DNA of 64,000 nt from Euonymus europaeus (Eukaryota; Streptophyta; Magnoliopsida; Celastrales; Celastraceae): contig OY756967.1 of NCBI GenBank assembly GCA_963580455.1, forward strand, positions 11,616,501 through 11,680,500, given 5' to 3'. Under the pieces are notes generated by a model. The model made no database searches. It saw only the letters and a list, made by a program, of their open reading frames with translations, and was not told the DNA's origin. The translations under genes and the position numbers were made by a program. This document shows, piece by piece, positions 12,205-25,674 of the stretch (within the stretch, counting starts at the first letter, position 1; each line of letters opens with the position of its first letter).

Positions 12205-15200
12205 CGAAAATGAGCTTGCACGATTATTTCGATGCCAAAACACCAACTATCTATGACAAATAGACAAAACCATTAAAAACACCTCCATAGAGAGAGTTGA
12301 GCAACTTCGGACAATCAATGTTGCTCGATGTACACTTTTTATTGTTCTTCTATGTTAAATTATACGAAAATGAGCTTCCAGGATTATTTCGATGCCAAAA
12401 CACCACCTTTCTATGACAAATGGACAAAACCGATAGAAGCTCCTCCATAGAGGGAGTTGAGCAACTTCGGACAATCAATCTTGCTCGGTGTACACTTTTT
12501 ATTGTTATTTTATGTTAAATTTTACGAAAATGAGCTTGCACGATTATTTCGATGCCAAAACACCAACTTTCTATGACAAATGGACAAAACCGTTAAAAGC
12601 TCTTCCATAGAGAGAGTTTAGCAACTTCGGACTATAAAAGTTGCTCGGTGTACACTTTATATTGTTCTACTAAGTCAAATTTTATGAGTATAAGCTTCCA
12701 AGATTATTTCAATGCCAAAACATTAACTTTCTATGACAAATGGACAAAACTGTTAAATGCACCTCCATAGAAAGAGTTGAGCATCTTCGGAGAATCAAAG
12801 TTGCTCGGTGTACACTTTTTATTGTTCTTTTATGTTAAATTTTACGAAAATGAGCTTCTTGGATTATTTCGATGCCAAAACAACAACTTTCTATGAAAAA
12901 TGGACAAAACCGTTAAAAGCTCTACCATAGGGAGAGTTTAGCAACTTCGGACTATCAAAGTTGCTCGGTGTACACTTTATATTGTTCTACTAAGTCAAAT
13001 TTTACGAGTATAAGCTTCCAAGATTATTTCGATGCCAAAACATTAACTTTCTATGACAAATGGACAAAATTGTTAAAAGCACCTCCATAGAAAGAGTTGG
13101 GCATCTTCGGACAATCAAAGTTGCTCGGTGTACACTTTTTATTGTTCTTTTATGTTAAATTTTACGAAAATGAGCTTCCAGGATTATTTCGATGCCAAAA
13201 CACCAACTTTCTATGACAAATGGAAAAAACCGTTAAAAGCTCCTCCATAGAGAGAGTTGAGCAACTTCGGACTATCGAAGTTGCTCGGTGTACACTTTAT
13301 ATTGTTCTACTAAGTCAAATTTTACGAGTATAAGCTTCCAAGATTATTTCGATGCCAAAACATTAACTTTCTATGACAAATGGACAAAACCGTTAAAAGC
13401 TCCTCCATAGAGAGAGTTTAGCAACTTCGGACAATCAAAGTTGCTCGGTGTACACTTTTTATTGTTCTTTTATGTTAAATTTTACGAAAATGAGCTTGCA
13501 CGATTATTTCGATGCCAAAACGCCAACTTTCTATGACAAATGGACAAAACCGTTAAAAGCTCCTCCATAGAGAGAGTTTAGCAACTTCGGACAATCAAAG
13601 TTGCTCGGTGTACACTTTTTATTGTTCTTTTATGTTAAATTTTACGAAAATGAGCTTCCAGGATTATTTCGATGCCAAAACACCAACTTTCTATGACAAA
13701 TGGACAAAACCGTTAAAAGGACCTCCATAGCGAGAGTTGAGCAACTTCGGACAATCAAAGTTGCTCGGTGTACACTTTTTATTGTTCTTTTATGTTAAAT
13801 TTTAAGAAAATGAGCTTCCAGGATTTTTTCGATCCCAAAACACCAACTTTCTATGAGAAATGGACAAAACTGTGAAAAGCACCTCCATAGAAAGAGTTGA
13901 GCATCTTCGGACAATAAAAGTTCCTCGTTGTACACATTTTATTGTTTTTTTATTTTAAATTTTACGAAAATGAGCTTCCAGAATTATTTCGATGCCAAAA
14001 CACCAACTTTCTATGACAAATGGACAAAACCGTTAAAAGCTCTTCCGTAGAGAGAGTTTAGCAACTTCGGACTATCAAAGTTGCTCGGTGTACACTTTAT
14101 ATTGTTCTACTAAGTCAAATTTTACGAGTATAAGCTTCCAAGATTATTTCGATGCCTAAACATTAACTTTCTATGACAAATGGACAAAACTGTTAAAAGC
14201 ACCTCCATAGAAAGAGTTGAGCATCTTCGGACAATTAAAGTTGCTCGGTGTACACTTTTTATTGTTCTTTTATGTTAAATTTTACGAAAATGAGCTTCCA
14301 GGATTATTTCGATGCTAAAACACCAACTTTCTATGACAAATGGACAAAACCGTTAAAAGCTCCTCCATAGAGAGAGTTGAGCAACTTCGGACTATCGAAG
14401 TTGCTCGGTGTACACTTTTTATTATTCTTCTATGTTAAATTTTATGAAAATTAGCTTCCAGGATTATTTCGATGCCAAAACACCAACTTTCTATGACAAA
14501 TGGATAAAACCGTTAAAAGTACCTCCATAGCGAGAGTTGAGCAACTTCGGACAATCAAAGATGCTCGGTGTACAATTTATATTGTTCTACTAAGTCAAAT
14601 TTTACGAGTATAAGCTTTCAAGATTATTTCGATGCCAAAACATTAACTTTCTATGACAAATGGACAAAACCGTTAAAAGCTCCTCCATAGAAAGAGTTGA
14701 GCAACTTCGGACAATCAAAGTTGCTCGGTGTACACATTTTATTGTTCTTTTATGTTAAATTTTACTAAAATGAGCTTCCGCGGTTATTTCGATGCCAAAA
14801 CACCAACTTTCTATGACATATGGACAAAACCGTTAAAAACACCTCCATAGAGAGAGTTGAGCAACTTCGGACAATCAATGTTGCTCGGTGTACACTTTTT
14901 ATTGTTCTTCTATGTTAAATTTTACGAAAATGAGCTTCCAGGATTATTTCGATGCCAAAACACCACCTTTCTATGACAAATGGACAAAACCGATAGAAGC
15001 TCCTCCATAGAGGGAGTTGAGCAACTTCGGACAATCAATCTTGCTCGTTGTACACTTTTTATTGTTCTTTTATGTTAAATTTTACGAATATGAGCTTGCA
15101 CGATTATTTCGATGCCAAAACACCAACTTTCTATAACAAATGGACAAAACCGTTAAAAGCTCTTCCATAGAGAGAGTTTAGCAACTTCGGACTATCAAAG

Positions 15201-17481
15201 TTGCTCGGTGTACACTTTATATTGTTCTACTAAGTCAAATTTTATGAGTATAAGCTTCCAAGATTATTTCGGTGCCAAAACATTAACTTTCTATGACAAA
15301 TGGACAAAACTTTTAAAAGCACCTCCATAGAAAGAGTTGAGCAACTTCGAACAATCAATGTTGCTCGGTGTACACTTTTTATTGTTCTTTTATGTTAAAT
15401 TTTACGAAAATGAGCTTCCAGGATTATTTCGATGACAAAAACACCAACTTTCTATGACAAATGGAAAAAACCGTTAAAAGCACCTCCATAGAGAGAGTTT
15501 AGCAACTTCGGACTATCAAAGTTGCTCGGTGTACACTTTATATTGTTCTACTAAGTCTAATTTTACGAGTATAAGCTTTCAAGATTATTTCGATGCCAAA
15601 ACATTAACTTTCTATGACAAATGGACAAAACTGTTAAAAGCACCTCCATAGAAAGTGTTGAGCATCTAAGGACAATCAAAGTTGCTCGGTGTACACTTTT
15701 TATTGTTCTTTTATGTTAAATTTTTCGAAAATGAGCTTACAGGATTATTTCGATGCCAAAACACCAACTTTCTATGACAAATAGACAAAACCGTTAAAAA
15801 CACCTCCATAGAGAGAGTTGAGCAACTTCGGACAAACAATGTTGCTCGGTGTACACTTTTTATTGTTCTTTTATGTTAAATTTTACGAAAATGAGCTTGC
15901 ACGATTATTTCGATGCCAAAACACAAACTTTCTATGACAAATGGACAAAATCGTTAAAAGCTGAAATAGAGAGAGTATTGCAACTTCGGACTATCAAAGT
16001 TGCTCGGTGTACACTTTATATTGTTCTACTAAGTCAAATTTTACGAGTATAAGCTTTCAAGATTATTTCGATGCCAAAACATTAACTTTCTATGACAAAT
16101 GGACAAAACTGTTAAAAGCACCTCCATAGAAAGAGTTGAGCATCTTCGGACAATCAAAGTTGCTCGGTGTGCACTTTTTATTGTTCTTTTATGTTAAATT
16201 TTACGAAAATGTGCTTCCAGGATTATTTCGATGCCAAAACACCAACTTTCTATGACAAATGGACAAAACCGTTAAAAGCTCTTCTATAGAGAGAGTTGAG
16301 CAACTTCGGACTATCGAAGTTGCTCGGTGAACACTTTTTATTATTCTTTTATGTTAAATTTTATGAAAATGAGCTTCCGGGATTATTTCGATGCCAAAAC
16401 ACCAACTTTCTATGACAAATAGACAAAACCGTTAAAAGCACCTCCATAGCGAGAGTTGAGCAACTTCGGACAATCAAAGTTGCTCGGTATACACTTTTTA
16501 TTGTCCTTTTATGTTAAATTTTACGAAAATGAGCTTGCACGATTATTTCGATGCCAAAACACCAACTTTCTATGACAAATGGACAAAATCGTTAAAAGCT
16601 GAATTAGAGAGAGTATTGCAACTTCGGACTATCAAAGTTGCTCGGTGTACACTTTATATTGTTCTACTAAGTCAAATTTTACGAGTATAAGCTTCCAAGA
16701 TTATTTCGATGCCAAAACATTAACTTTCTATGACAAATGGACAAAACCGTTAAAAGCAGCTCCATAGAAAGAGTTGAGCATCTTCGGACAATCAAAGTTG
16801 CTCGGTGTACACTTTTTATTGTTCTTTTTTGTTAAATTTTACGAAAATGTGCTTCCAGAATTATTTCGATGCCAAAACACCAACTTTCTATGACAAATGG
16901 ACAAAACCGTTAAAAGCTCTTCGATAGAGAGAGTTGAGCAACTTCGGACTATCGAAGTTGCTAGGTGTACACTTTTTATTATTCTTCTGTGTTAAATTTT
17001 ATGAAAATGAGCTTCCGGGATTATTTCGATGCCAAAACACCAACTTTCTATGACAAATAGACAAAACCGTTAAAAGCACCTCCATAGCGAGAGTTGAGCA
17101 ACTTCGAACAATCAAAGTTGCTCGGTGTACAATTTATATTGTTCTACTAAGTCACATTTTACGAGTATAAGCTTTCAAGATTATTTCGATGCCAAAACAT
17201 TAACTTTCTTTGACAAATCGACAAAACCGTAAAAAGCTCCTCCAAAGAAAGAGTTGAGCAACTTCGGACAATCAAAGTTGCTCGGTGTACACTTTTTATT
17301 GTTCTTCTATGTTAAATTTTACGAAAATGAGCTTCCGGGGTTATTTCGATGCCAAAACAGCAACTTTCTATGACAAATGGACAAAACCGTTAAAAGCTCC
17401 TCCATAGAGAGAGTTGAGCAACTTCGGACTATCAAAGTTGCTCGGTGTACACTTTTTATTGTTCTTCTATGTTAAATTATA
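12205..17481. repeat. Large block, copy 1 of 2 (about 5.28 kb, 33 monomers)
   Basis: A chain of rare variants recurs downstream in the same order: caccacctttc with cgatagaagctcc (12401), gcttcttggatt, aagaaaatgagc with ttttttcgatccc (13804), aattagcttcc near 14450, cttccgcggtt (14775), gatgacaaaaacacc (15431), gtctaatttt (15555), type C copies near 15960 and 16600, and gacaaatcgac with cctccaaagaaag near 17215. The offset to copy 2 is 5277 bp, then 5117, 5276 and 5596 bp further on, because whole monomers were lost or gained. The block is itself partly two-fold: the caccacc marker recurs after 2560 bp (16 monomers) at 14961. Confidence 0.85.
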
Positions 17482-20400
17482 CGAAAATGAGCTTGCACGA
17501 TTATTTCGATGCCAAAACACCAACTTTCTATGACAAATAGACAAAACCATTAAAAACACCTCCATAGAGAGAGTTGAGCAACTTCGGACAATCAATGTTG
17601 CTCGGTGTATACTTTTTATTGTTCTTCTATGTTAAATTATACGAAAATGAGCTTCCAGGATTATTTCGATGCCAAAACACCACCTTTCTATGACAAATGG
17701 ACAAAACCGATAGAAGCTCCTCCATAGAGGGAGTTGAGCAACTTCGGACAATCAATCTTGCTCGGTGTACACTTTTTATTGTTATTTTATGTTAAATTTT
17801 ACGAAAATGAGCTTGCACGATTATTTCGATGCCAAAACACCAACTTTCTATGAAAAATGGACAAAACCGTTAAAAGCTCTTCCATAGAGAGAGTTTAGCA
17901 ACTTCGGACTATCAAAGTTGCTCGGTGTACATTTTATATTGTTCTACTAAGTCAAATTTTATGAGTATAAGCTTCCAAGATTATTTCCATGCCAAAACAT
18001 TAACTTTCTATGACAAATGGACAAAACTGTTAAAAGCACCTCCATAGAAAGAGTTGAGCATCTTCGGAGAATCAAAGTTGCTCGGTGTACACTTTTTATT
18101 GTTCTTTTATGTTAAATTTTACGAAAATGAGCTTCTTGGATTATTTCGATGCCAAAACACCAACTTTCTATGAAAAATGGACAAAACCGTTAAAAGCTCT
18201 TCCATAGGGAGAGTTTAGCAACTTCGGACTATCAAAGTTGCTCGGTGTACACTTTATATTGTTCTACTAAGTCAAATTTTACGAGTATAAGCTTCCAAGA
18301 TTATTTCGATGCCAAAACATTAACTTTCAATGACAAATGGATAAAATTGTTAAAAGCACCTCCATAGAAAGAGTTGGGCATCTTCGGACAATCAAAGTTG
18401 CTCGGTGTACACTTTTTATTGTTCTTTTATGTTAAATTTTACGAAAATGAGCTTCCAGGATTATTTCGATGCCAAAATACCAACTTTCTATGACAAATGG
18501 AAAAAACCGTTAAAAGCTCCTCCATAGAGAGAGTTGAGCAACTTCGGACTATCGAAGTTGCTCGGTGTACACTTTATATTGTTCTACTAAGTCAAATTTT
18601 ACGAGTATAAGCTTCCAAGATTATTTCGATGCCAAAACATTAACTTTCTATGACAAATGGACAAAACCGTTAAAAGCTCCTCCATAGAGAGAGTTTAGCA
18701 ACTTCGGACAATCAAAGTTGCTCGGTGTACACTTTTTATTGTTCTTTTATGTTAAATTTTACGAAAATGAGCTTGCACGATTATTTCGATGCCAAAACAC
18801 CAACTTTCTATGACAAATGGACAAAACCGTTAAAAGCTCCTCCATAGAGAGAGTTTAGCAACTTCGGACAATCAAAGTTGCTCGGTGTACACTTTTTATT
18901 GTTCTTTTATGTTAAATTTTACGAAAATGAGCTTCCAGGATTATTTCGATGCCAAAACACCAACTTTCTATGACAAATGGACAAAACCGTTAAAAGTACC
19001 TCCATAGCGAGAGTTGAGCAACTTCGGACAATCAAAGTTGCTCGGTGTACACTTTTTATTGTTCTTTTATGTTAAATTTTAAGAAAATGAGCTTCCAGGA
19101 TTTTTTCGATCCCAAAACACCAACTTTCTATGAGAAATGGACAAAACTGTGAAAAGCACCTCCATAGAAAGAGTTGAGCATCTTCGGACAATAAAAGTTC
19201 CTCGTTGTACACATTTTATTGTTTTTTTATTTTAAATTTTACGAAAATGAGCTTCCAGAATTATTTCGATGCCAAAACACCAACTTTCTATGACAAATGG
19301 ACAAAACCGTTAAAAGCTCTTCCGTAGAGAGAGTTTAGCAACTTCGGACTATCAAAGTTGCTCGGTGTACACTTTTTATTGTTCTTTTATGTTAAATTTT
19401 ACGAAAATGAGCTTCCAGGATTATTTCGATGCCAAAACACCAACTTTCTATGACAAATGGACAAAACCGTTAAAAGCTCCTCCATAGAGAGAGTTGAGCA
19501 ACTTCGGACTATCGAAGTTGCTCGGTGTACACTTTTTATTATTCTTCTATGTTAAATTTTATGAAAATTAGCTTCCAGGATTATTTCGATGCCAAAACAC
19601 CAACTTTCTATGACAAATGGACAAAACCGTTAAAAGTACCTCCATAGCGAGAGTTGAGCAACTTCGAACAATCAAAGATGCTCGGTGTACAATTTATATT
19701 GTTCTACTAAGTCAAATTTTACGAGTATAAGCTTTCAAGATTATTTCGATGCCAAAACATTAACTTTCTATGACAAATGGACAAAACCGTTAAAAGCTCC
19801 TCCATAGAAAGAGTTGAGCAACTTCGGACAATCAAAGTTGCTCGGTGTACACATTTTATTGTTCTTTTATGTTAAATTTTACTAAAATGAGCTTGCACGA
19901 TTATTTCGATGCAAAACACCAACTTTCTATGACAAATGGACAAAACCGTTAAAAGCTCCTCCATAGAGAGAGTTGAGCAATTTCAGACTATCAAAGTTGC
20001 TCGGTGTACACATTTTATTGTTCTTCTATGTTAAATTTTACGAAAATGAGCTTCCGCGGTTATTTCGATGCCAAAACACCAACTTTCTATGACATATGGA
20101 CAAAACCGTTAAAAACACCTCCATAGAGAGAGTTGAGCAACTTCGGACAATCAATGTTGCTCGGTGTACACTTTTTATTGTTCTTCTATGTTAAATTATA
20201 CGAAAATGAGCTTCCAAGATTATTTCGATGCCAAAACACCACCTTTCTATGACAAATGGACAAAACCGATAGAAGCTCTTCCATAGAGGGAGTTGAGCAA
20301 CTTCGGACAATCAATCTTGCTCGGTGTACACTTTTTATTGTTCTTTTATGTTAAATTTTACGAAAATGAGCTTGCACGATTATTTCGATGCCAAAACACC

Positions 20401-23078
20401 AACTTTCTATAACAAATGGACAAAACCGTTAAAAGCTCTTCCATAGAGAGAGTTTAGCAACTTCGGACTATCAAAGTTGCTCGGTGTACACTTTATATTG
20501 TTCTACTAAGTCAAATTTTATGAGTATAAGCTTCCAAGATTATTTCGATGCCAAAACATTAACTTTCTATGACAAATGGACAAAACTTTTAAAAGCACCT
20601 CCATAGAAAGAGTTGAGCAACTTCGGACAATCAATGTTGCTCGGTGTACACTTTTTATTGTTCTTTTATGCTAAATTTTACGAAAATGAGCTTCCAGGAT
20701 TATTTCGATGACAAAAACACCAACTTTCTATGACAAATGGAAAAAACCGTTAAAAGCTCTTCCATAGAGAGAGTTTAGCAACTTCGGACTATCAAAGTTG
20801 CTCGGTGTACACTTTATATTGTTCTACTAAGTCTAATTTTACGAAAATGAGCTTGCACGATTATTTGGATGCCAAAACACCAACTTTCTATGACAAATGG
20901 ACAAAACTGTTAAAAGCAACTCCATAGAAAGTGTTGAGCATCTAAGGACAATCAAAGTTGCTCGGTGTACACTTTTTATTGTTCTTTTATGTTAAATTTT
21001 ACGAAAATGAGCTTCCAGGATTATTTCGATGCCAAAACACCAACTTTCTATGACAAATGGAAAAAACCGTTAAAAGCTCTTCGATAGAGAGAGTTTAGCA
21101 ACTTCGGACTATTAAAGTTGCTCGGTGTACACTTTATATTGTTCTACTTAGTCAAATTTTACGAGTATAAGCTTCCAAGATTATTTCGATGCCAAATCAT
21201 TAACTTTCTATGACAAATGGACAAAACTGTTAAAAGCACCTCCATAGAAAGTGTTGAGCATCTAAGGACAATCAAAGTTGCTCGGTGTACACTTTTTATT
21301 GTTCTTTTATGTTAAATTTTTCGAAAATGAGCTTACTGGATTATTTCGATGCCAAAACACCAACTTTCTATGACAAATAGACAAAACCGTTAAAAACACC
21401 TCCATAGAGAGAGTTGAGCAACTTCGGACAAACAATGTTGCTCGGTGTACACTTTTTATTGTTCTTTTATGTTAAATTTTACGAAAATGAGCTTGCACGA
21501 TTATTTCGATGCCAAAACACCAACTTTCTATGACAAATGGACAAAATCGTTAAAAGCTGAAATAGAGAGAGTATTGCAACTTCGGACTATCAAAGTTGCT
21601 CGGTGTACACTTTATATTGTTCTACTAAGTCAAATTTTACGAGTATAAGCTTTCAAGATTATTTCGATGCCAAAACATTAACTTTCTATGACAAATGGAC
21701 AAAACTGTTAAAAGCACCTCCATAGAAAGAGTTGAGCATCTTCGGACAATCAAAGTTGCTCGGTGTGCACTTTTTATTGTTCTTTTATGTTAAATTTTAC
21801 GAAAATGTGCTTCCAGGATTATTTCGATGCCAAAACACCAACTTTCTATGACAAATGGACAAAACCGTAAAAAGCTCTTCTATAGAGAGAGTTGAGCAAC
21901 TTCGGACTATCGAAGTTGCTCGGTGAACACTTTTTATTATTCTTTTATGTTAAATTTTATGAAAATGAGCTTCCGGGATTATTTCGATGCCAAAACACCA
22001 ACTTTCTATGACAAATAGACAAAACCGTTAAAAGCACCTCCATAGCGAGAGTTGAGCAACTTCGGACAATCAAAGTTGCTCGGTATACACTTTTTATTGT
22101 CCTTTTATGTTAAATTTTACGAAAATGAGCTTGCACGATTATTTCGATGCCAAAACACCAACTTTCTATGACAAATGGACAAAATCATTAAAAGCTGAAA
22201 TAGAGAGAGTATTGCAACTTCGGACTATCAAAGTTGCTCGGTGTACACTTTATATTGTTCTACTAAGTCAAATTTTACGAGTATAAGCTTCCAAGATTAT
22301 TTCGATGCCAAAACATTAACTTTCTATGACAAATGGACAAAACCGTTAAAAGCACCTCCATAGAAAGAGTTGAGCATCTTCGGACAATCAAAGTTGCTCG
22401 GTGTACACTTTTTATTGTTCTTTTTTGTTAAATTTTACGAAAATGTGCTTCCAGAATTATTTCGATGCCAAAACACCAACTTTCTATGACAAATGGACAA
22501 AACCGTTAAAAGCTCTTCGATAGAGAGAGTTGAGCAACTTCGGACTATCGAAGTTGCTAGGTGTACACTTTTTATTATTCTTCTGTGTTAAATTTTATGA
22601 AAATGAGCTTCCGGGATTATTTCGATGCCAAAACACCAACTTTCTATGACAAATTGACAAAACCGTTAAAAGCACCTCCATAGCGAGAGTTGAGCAACTT
22701 CGAACAATCAAAGTTGCTCGGTGTACAATTTATATTGTTCTACTAAGTCACATTTTACGAGTATAAGCTTTCAAGATTATTTCGATGCCAAAACATTAAC
22801 TTTCTTTGACAAATCGACAAAACCGTAAAAAGCTCCTCCAAAGAAAGAGTTGAGCAACTTCGGACAATCAAAGTTGCTCGGTGTACACTTTTTATTGTTC
22901 TTCTATGTTAAATTTTACGAAAATGAGCTTCCGGGGTTATTTCGATGCCAAAACAGCAACTTTCTATGACAAATGGACAAAACCGTTAAAAGCTCCTCCA
23001 TAGAGAGAGTTGAGCAACTTCGGACTATCAAAGTTGCTCGGTGTACACTTTTTATTGTTCTTCTATGTTAAATTATAT
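17482..23078. repeat. Large block, copy 2 of 2 (about 5.6 kb)
   Basis: Tandem partner of the block upstream, with the same ordered markers (caccacc at 17678 and 20237, aagaaaatgagc at 19081, cttccgcggtt at 20051, gtctaatttt at 20831). Relative to copy 1 it lacks one B monomer near 19370, has an extra A monomer near 19890-20040, and has two extra monomers near 20840-21160, which start with a B-to-A hybrid. All of these changes are close to whole numbers of monomers, as expected for unequal exchange between misaligned repeats. Confidence 0.84.
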
Positions 23079-24074
23079 GAAAATGAGCTTGCACGATTAT
23101 TTCGATGCCAAAACACCAACTTTCTGTGACAAATACACAAAACTGTTAAAAACTCCTCCATAGAGAGAGTTGAGCAACTTCGGACAATCAATTTTGCTCG
23201 GTGTACACTTTTTATTGTCCTTTTATGTTAAATTTTACGAAAATGAGCTTGCACGATTATTTCGATGCCAAAACACCAACTTTCTATAACAAATGGACAA
23301 AACCGTTAAAAGCTCTTCCATAGAGAGAGTTGAGCAACTTCGGACTATCGAAGTTGCTCGGTGTACACTTTTTATTATTTTTCTATGTTAAATTTTATGA
23401 AAATGAGCTTCCAGGATTATTTCGATGCCAAAACACCAACTTTCTATGACAAATGGACAAAACCGTTAAAAGCACCTCCATAGCGAGAGTTGAGCAACTT
23501 CGGACAATCAAAGTTGCTCGGTGTACAATTTATATTGTTCTACTAAGTCAAATTTTACGAGTATAAGCTTTCAAGATTATTTCGATGCCAAAACATTAAC
23601 TTTCTATGACAAATGGACAAAACTGTTAAAAGCACCTCCATAGAAAGAGTTGAGCATCTTCGGAAAATCAAAGTTGCTCGGTGTACACTTTTTATTGTTC
23701 TTTTATGTTAAATTTTACGAAAATGAGCTTCTTGGATTATTTCGATGCCAAAACACCAACTTTCTATGAAAAATGGACAAAACCGTTAAAAGCTCTTCCG
23801 TAGAGAGAGTTTAGCAACTTCGGACTATCAAAGTTGCTCGGTGTACACTTTATATTGTTCTACTAAGTCAAATTTTACGAGTATAAGCTTCCAAGATTAT
23901 TTCGATGCCAAAACAGTTACTTTCTATGACAAATAGACAAAACTGTTAAAAGCACCTCCATAGAAAGAGTTGAGCATCTTCGGAAAATCAAAGTTGCTCG
24001 GGGTACACTTTTTATTGTTCTTTTATGTTAAATTTTACGAAAATGAGCTTCCAGGATTATTTCGATGCCAAAAT
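22475..24074. repeat. 1600-bp 10-mer HOR, copy a
   Basis: First of three direct copies with an exact 1600-bp period. The marker aagttgctaggtgtac lies at 22551, 24151 and 25751. Other shared markers are tgacaaattgac, aagtcacatttt, gacaaatcgac with ccaaagaaag, aaatacacaaaactg, tcaattttgctc, cttggatt and gggtacac. Its first part also belongs to the larger block that ends near 23078. Differences from copy b include aaattatatg for aaattatacg near 23076 and tttctgtgac for tttctatgac near 23126. Confidence 0.92.
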
Positions 24075-25674
24075 ACCAACTTTCTATGACAAATGGACAA
24101 AACCGTTAAAAGCTCTTCGATAGAGAGAGTTGAGCAACTTCGGACTATCGAAGTTGCTAGGTGTACACTTTTTATTATTCTTCTGTGTTAAATTTTATGA
24201 AAATGAGCTTCCGGGATTATTTCGATGCCAAAACACCAACTTTCTATGACAAATTGACAAAACCGTTAAAAGCACCTCCATAGCGAGAGTTGAGCAACTT
24301 CGAACAATCAAAGTTGCTCGGTGTACAATTTATATTGTTCTACTAAGTCACATTTTACGAGTATAAGCTTTCAAGATTATTTCGATGCCAAAACATTAAC
24401 TTTCTTTGACAAATCGACAAAACCGTAAAAAGCTCCTCCAAAGAAAGAGTTGAGCAACTTCGGACAATCAAAGTTGCTCGGTGTACACTTTTTATTGTTC
24501 TTCTATGTTAAATTTTACGAAAATGAGCTTCCGGGGTTATTTCGATGCCAAAACAGCAACTTTCTATGACAAATGGACAAAACCGTTAAAAGCTCCTCCA
24601 TAGAGAGAGTTGAGCAACTTCGGACTATCAAAGTTGCTCGGTGTACACTTTTTATTGTTCTTCTATGTTAAATTATACGAAAATGAGCTTGCACGATTAT
24701 TTCGATGCCAAAACACCAACTTTCTATGACAAATACACAAAACTGTTAAAAACTCCTCCATAGAGAGAGTTGAGCAACTTCGGACAATCAATTTTGCTCG
24801 GTGTACACTTTTTATTGTCCTTTTATGTTAAATTTTACGAAAATAAGCTTGCACGATTATTTCGATGCCAAAACACCAACTTTCTATAACAAATGGACAA
24901 AACCGTTAAAAGCTCTTCCATAGAGAGAGTTGAGCAACTTCGGACTATCGAAGTTGCTCGGTGTACACTTTTTATTATTTTTCTATGTTAAATTTTATGA
25001 AAATGAGCTTCCAGGATTATTTCGATGCCAAAACACCAACTTTCTATGACAAATGGACAAAACCGTTAAAAGCACCTCCATAGCGAGAGTTGAGCAACTT
25101 CGGACAATCAAAGTTGCTCGGTGTACAATTTATATTGTTCTACTAAGTCAAATTTTACGAGTATAAGCTTTCAAGATTATTTCGATGCCAAAACATTAAC
25201 TTTTTATGACAAATGGACAAAACTGTTAAAAGCACCTCCATAGAAAGAGTTGAGCATCTTCGGAAAATCAAAGTTGCTCGGTGTACACTTTTTATTGTTC
25301 TTTTATGTTAAATTTTACGAAAATGAGCTTCTTGGATTATTTCGATGCCAAAACACCAACTTTCTATGAAAAATGGACAAAACCGTTAAAAGCTCTTCCG
25401 TAGAGAGAGTTTAGCAACTTCGGACTATCAAAGTTGCTCGGTGTACACTTTATATTGTTCTACTAAGTCAAATTTTACGAGTATAAGCTTCCAAGATTAT
25501 TTCGATGCCAAAACAGTTACTTTCTATGACAAATAGACAAAACTGTTAAAAGCACCTCCATAGAAAGAGTTGAGCATCTTCGGAAAATCAAAGTTGCTCG
25601 GGGTACACTTTTTATTGTTCTTTTATGTTAAATTTTACGAAAATGAGCTTCCAGGATTATTTCGATGCCAAAAT
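24075..25674. repeat. 1600-bp 10-mer HOR, copy b
   Basis: Second direct copy, ten monomers with no net indel. Private changes seen are aaataagctt near 24841, which creates a HindIII site in an A-type monomer, and tttttatgac near 25201. Otherwise it is nearly identical to copies a and c, so the amplification is recent. Confidence 0.92.

Noticed and set aside
24841..24860. A-type monomer with HindIII site as a new B subfamily
   Set aside because: aaataagcttgcacg has only one change from a normal A copy (gagctt to aagctt) and none of the linked B sites; it is a point mutation in HOR copy b.
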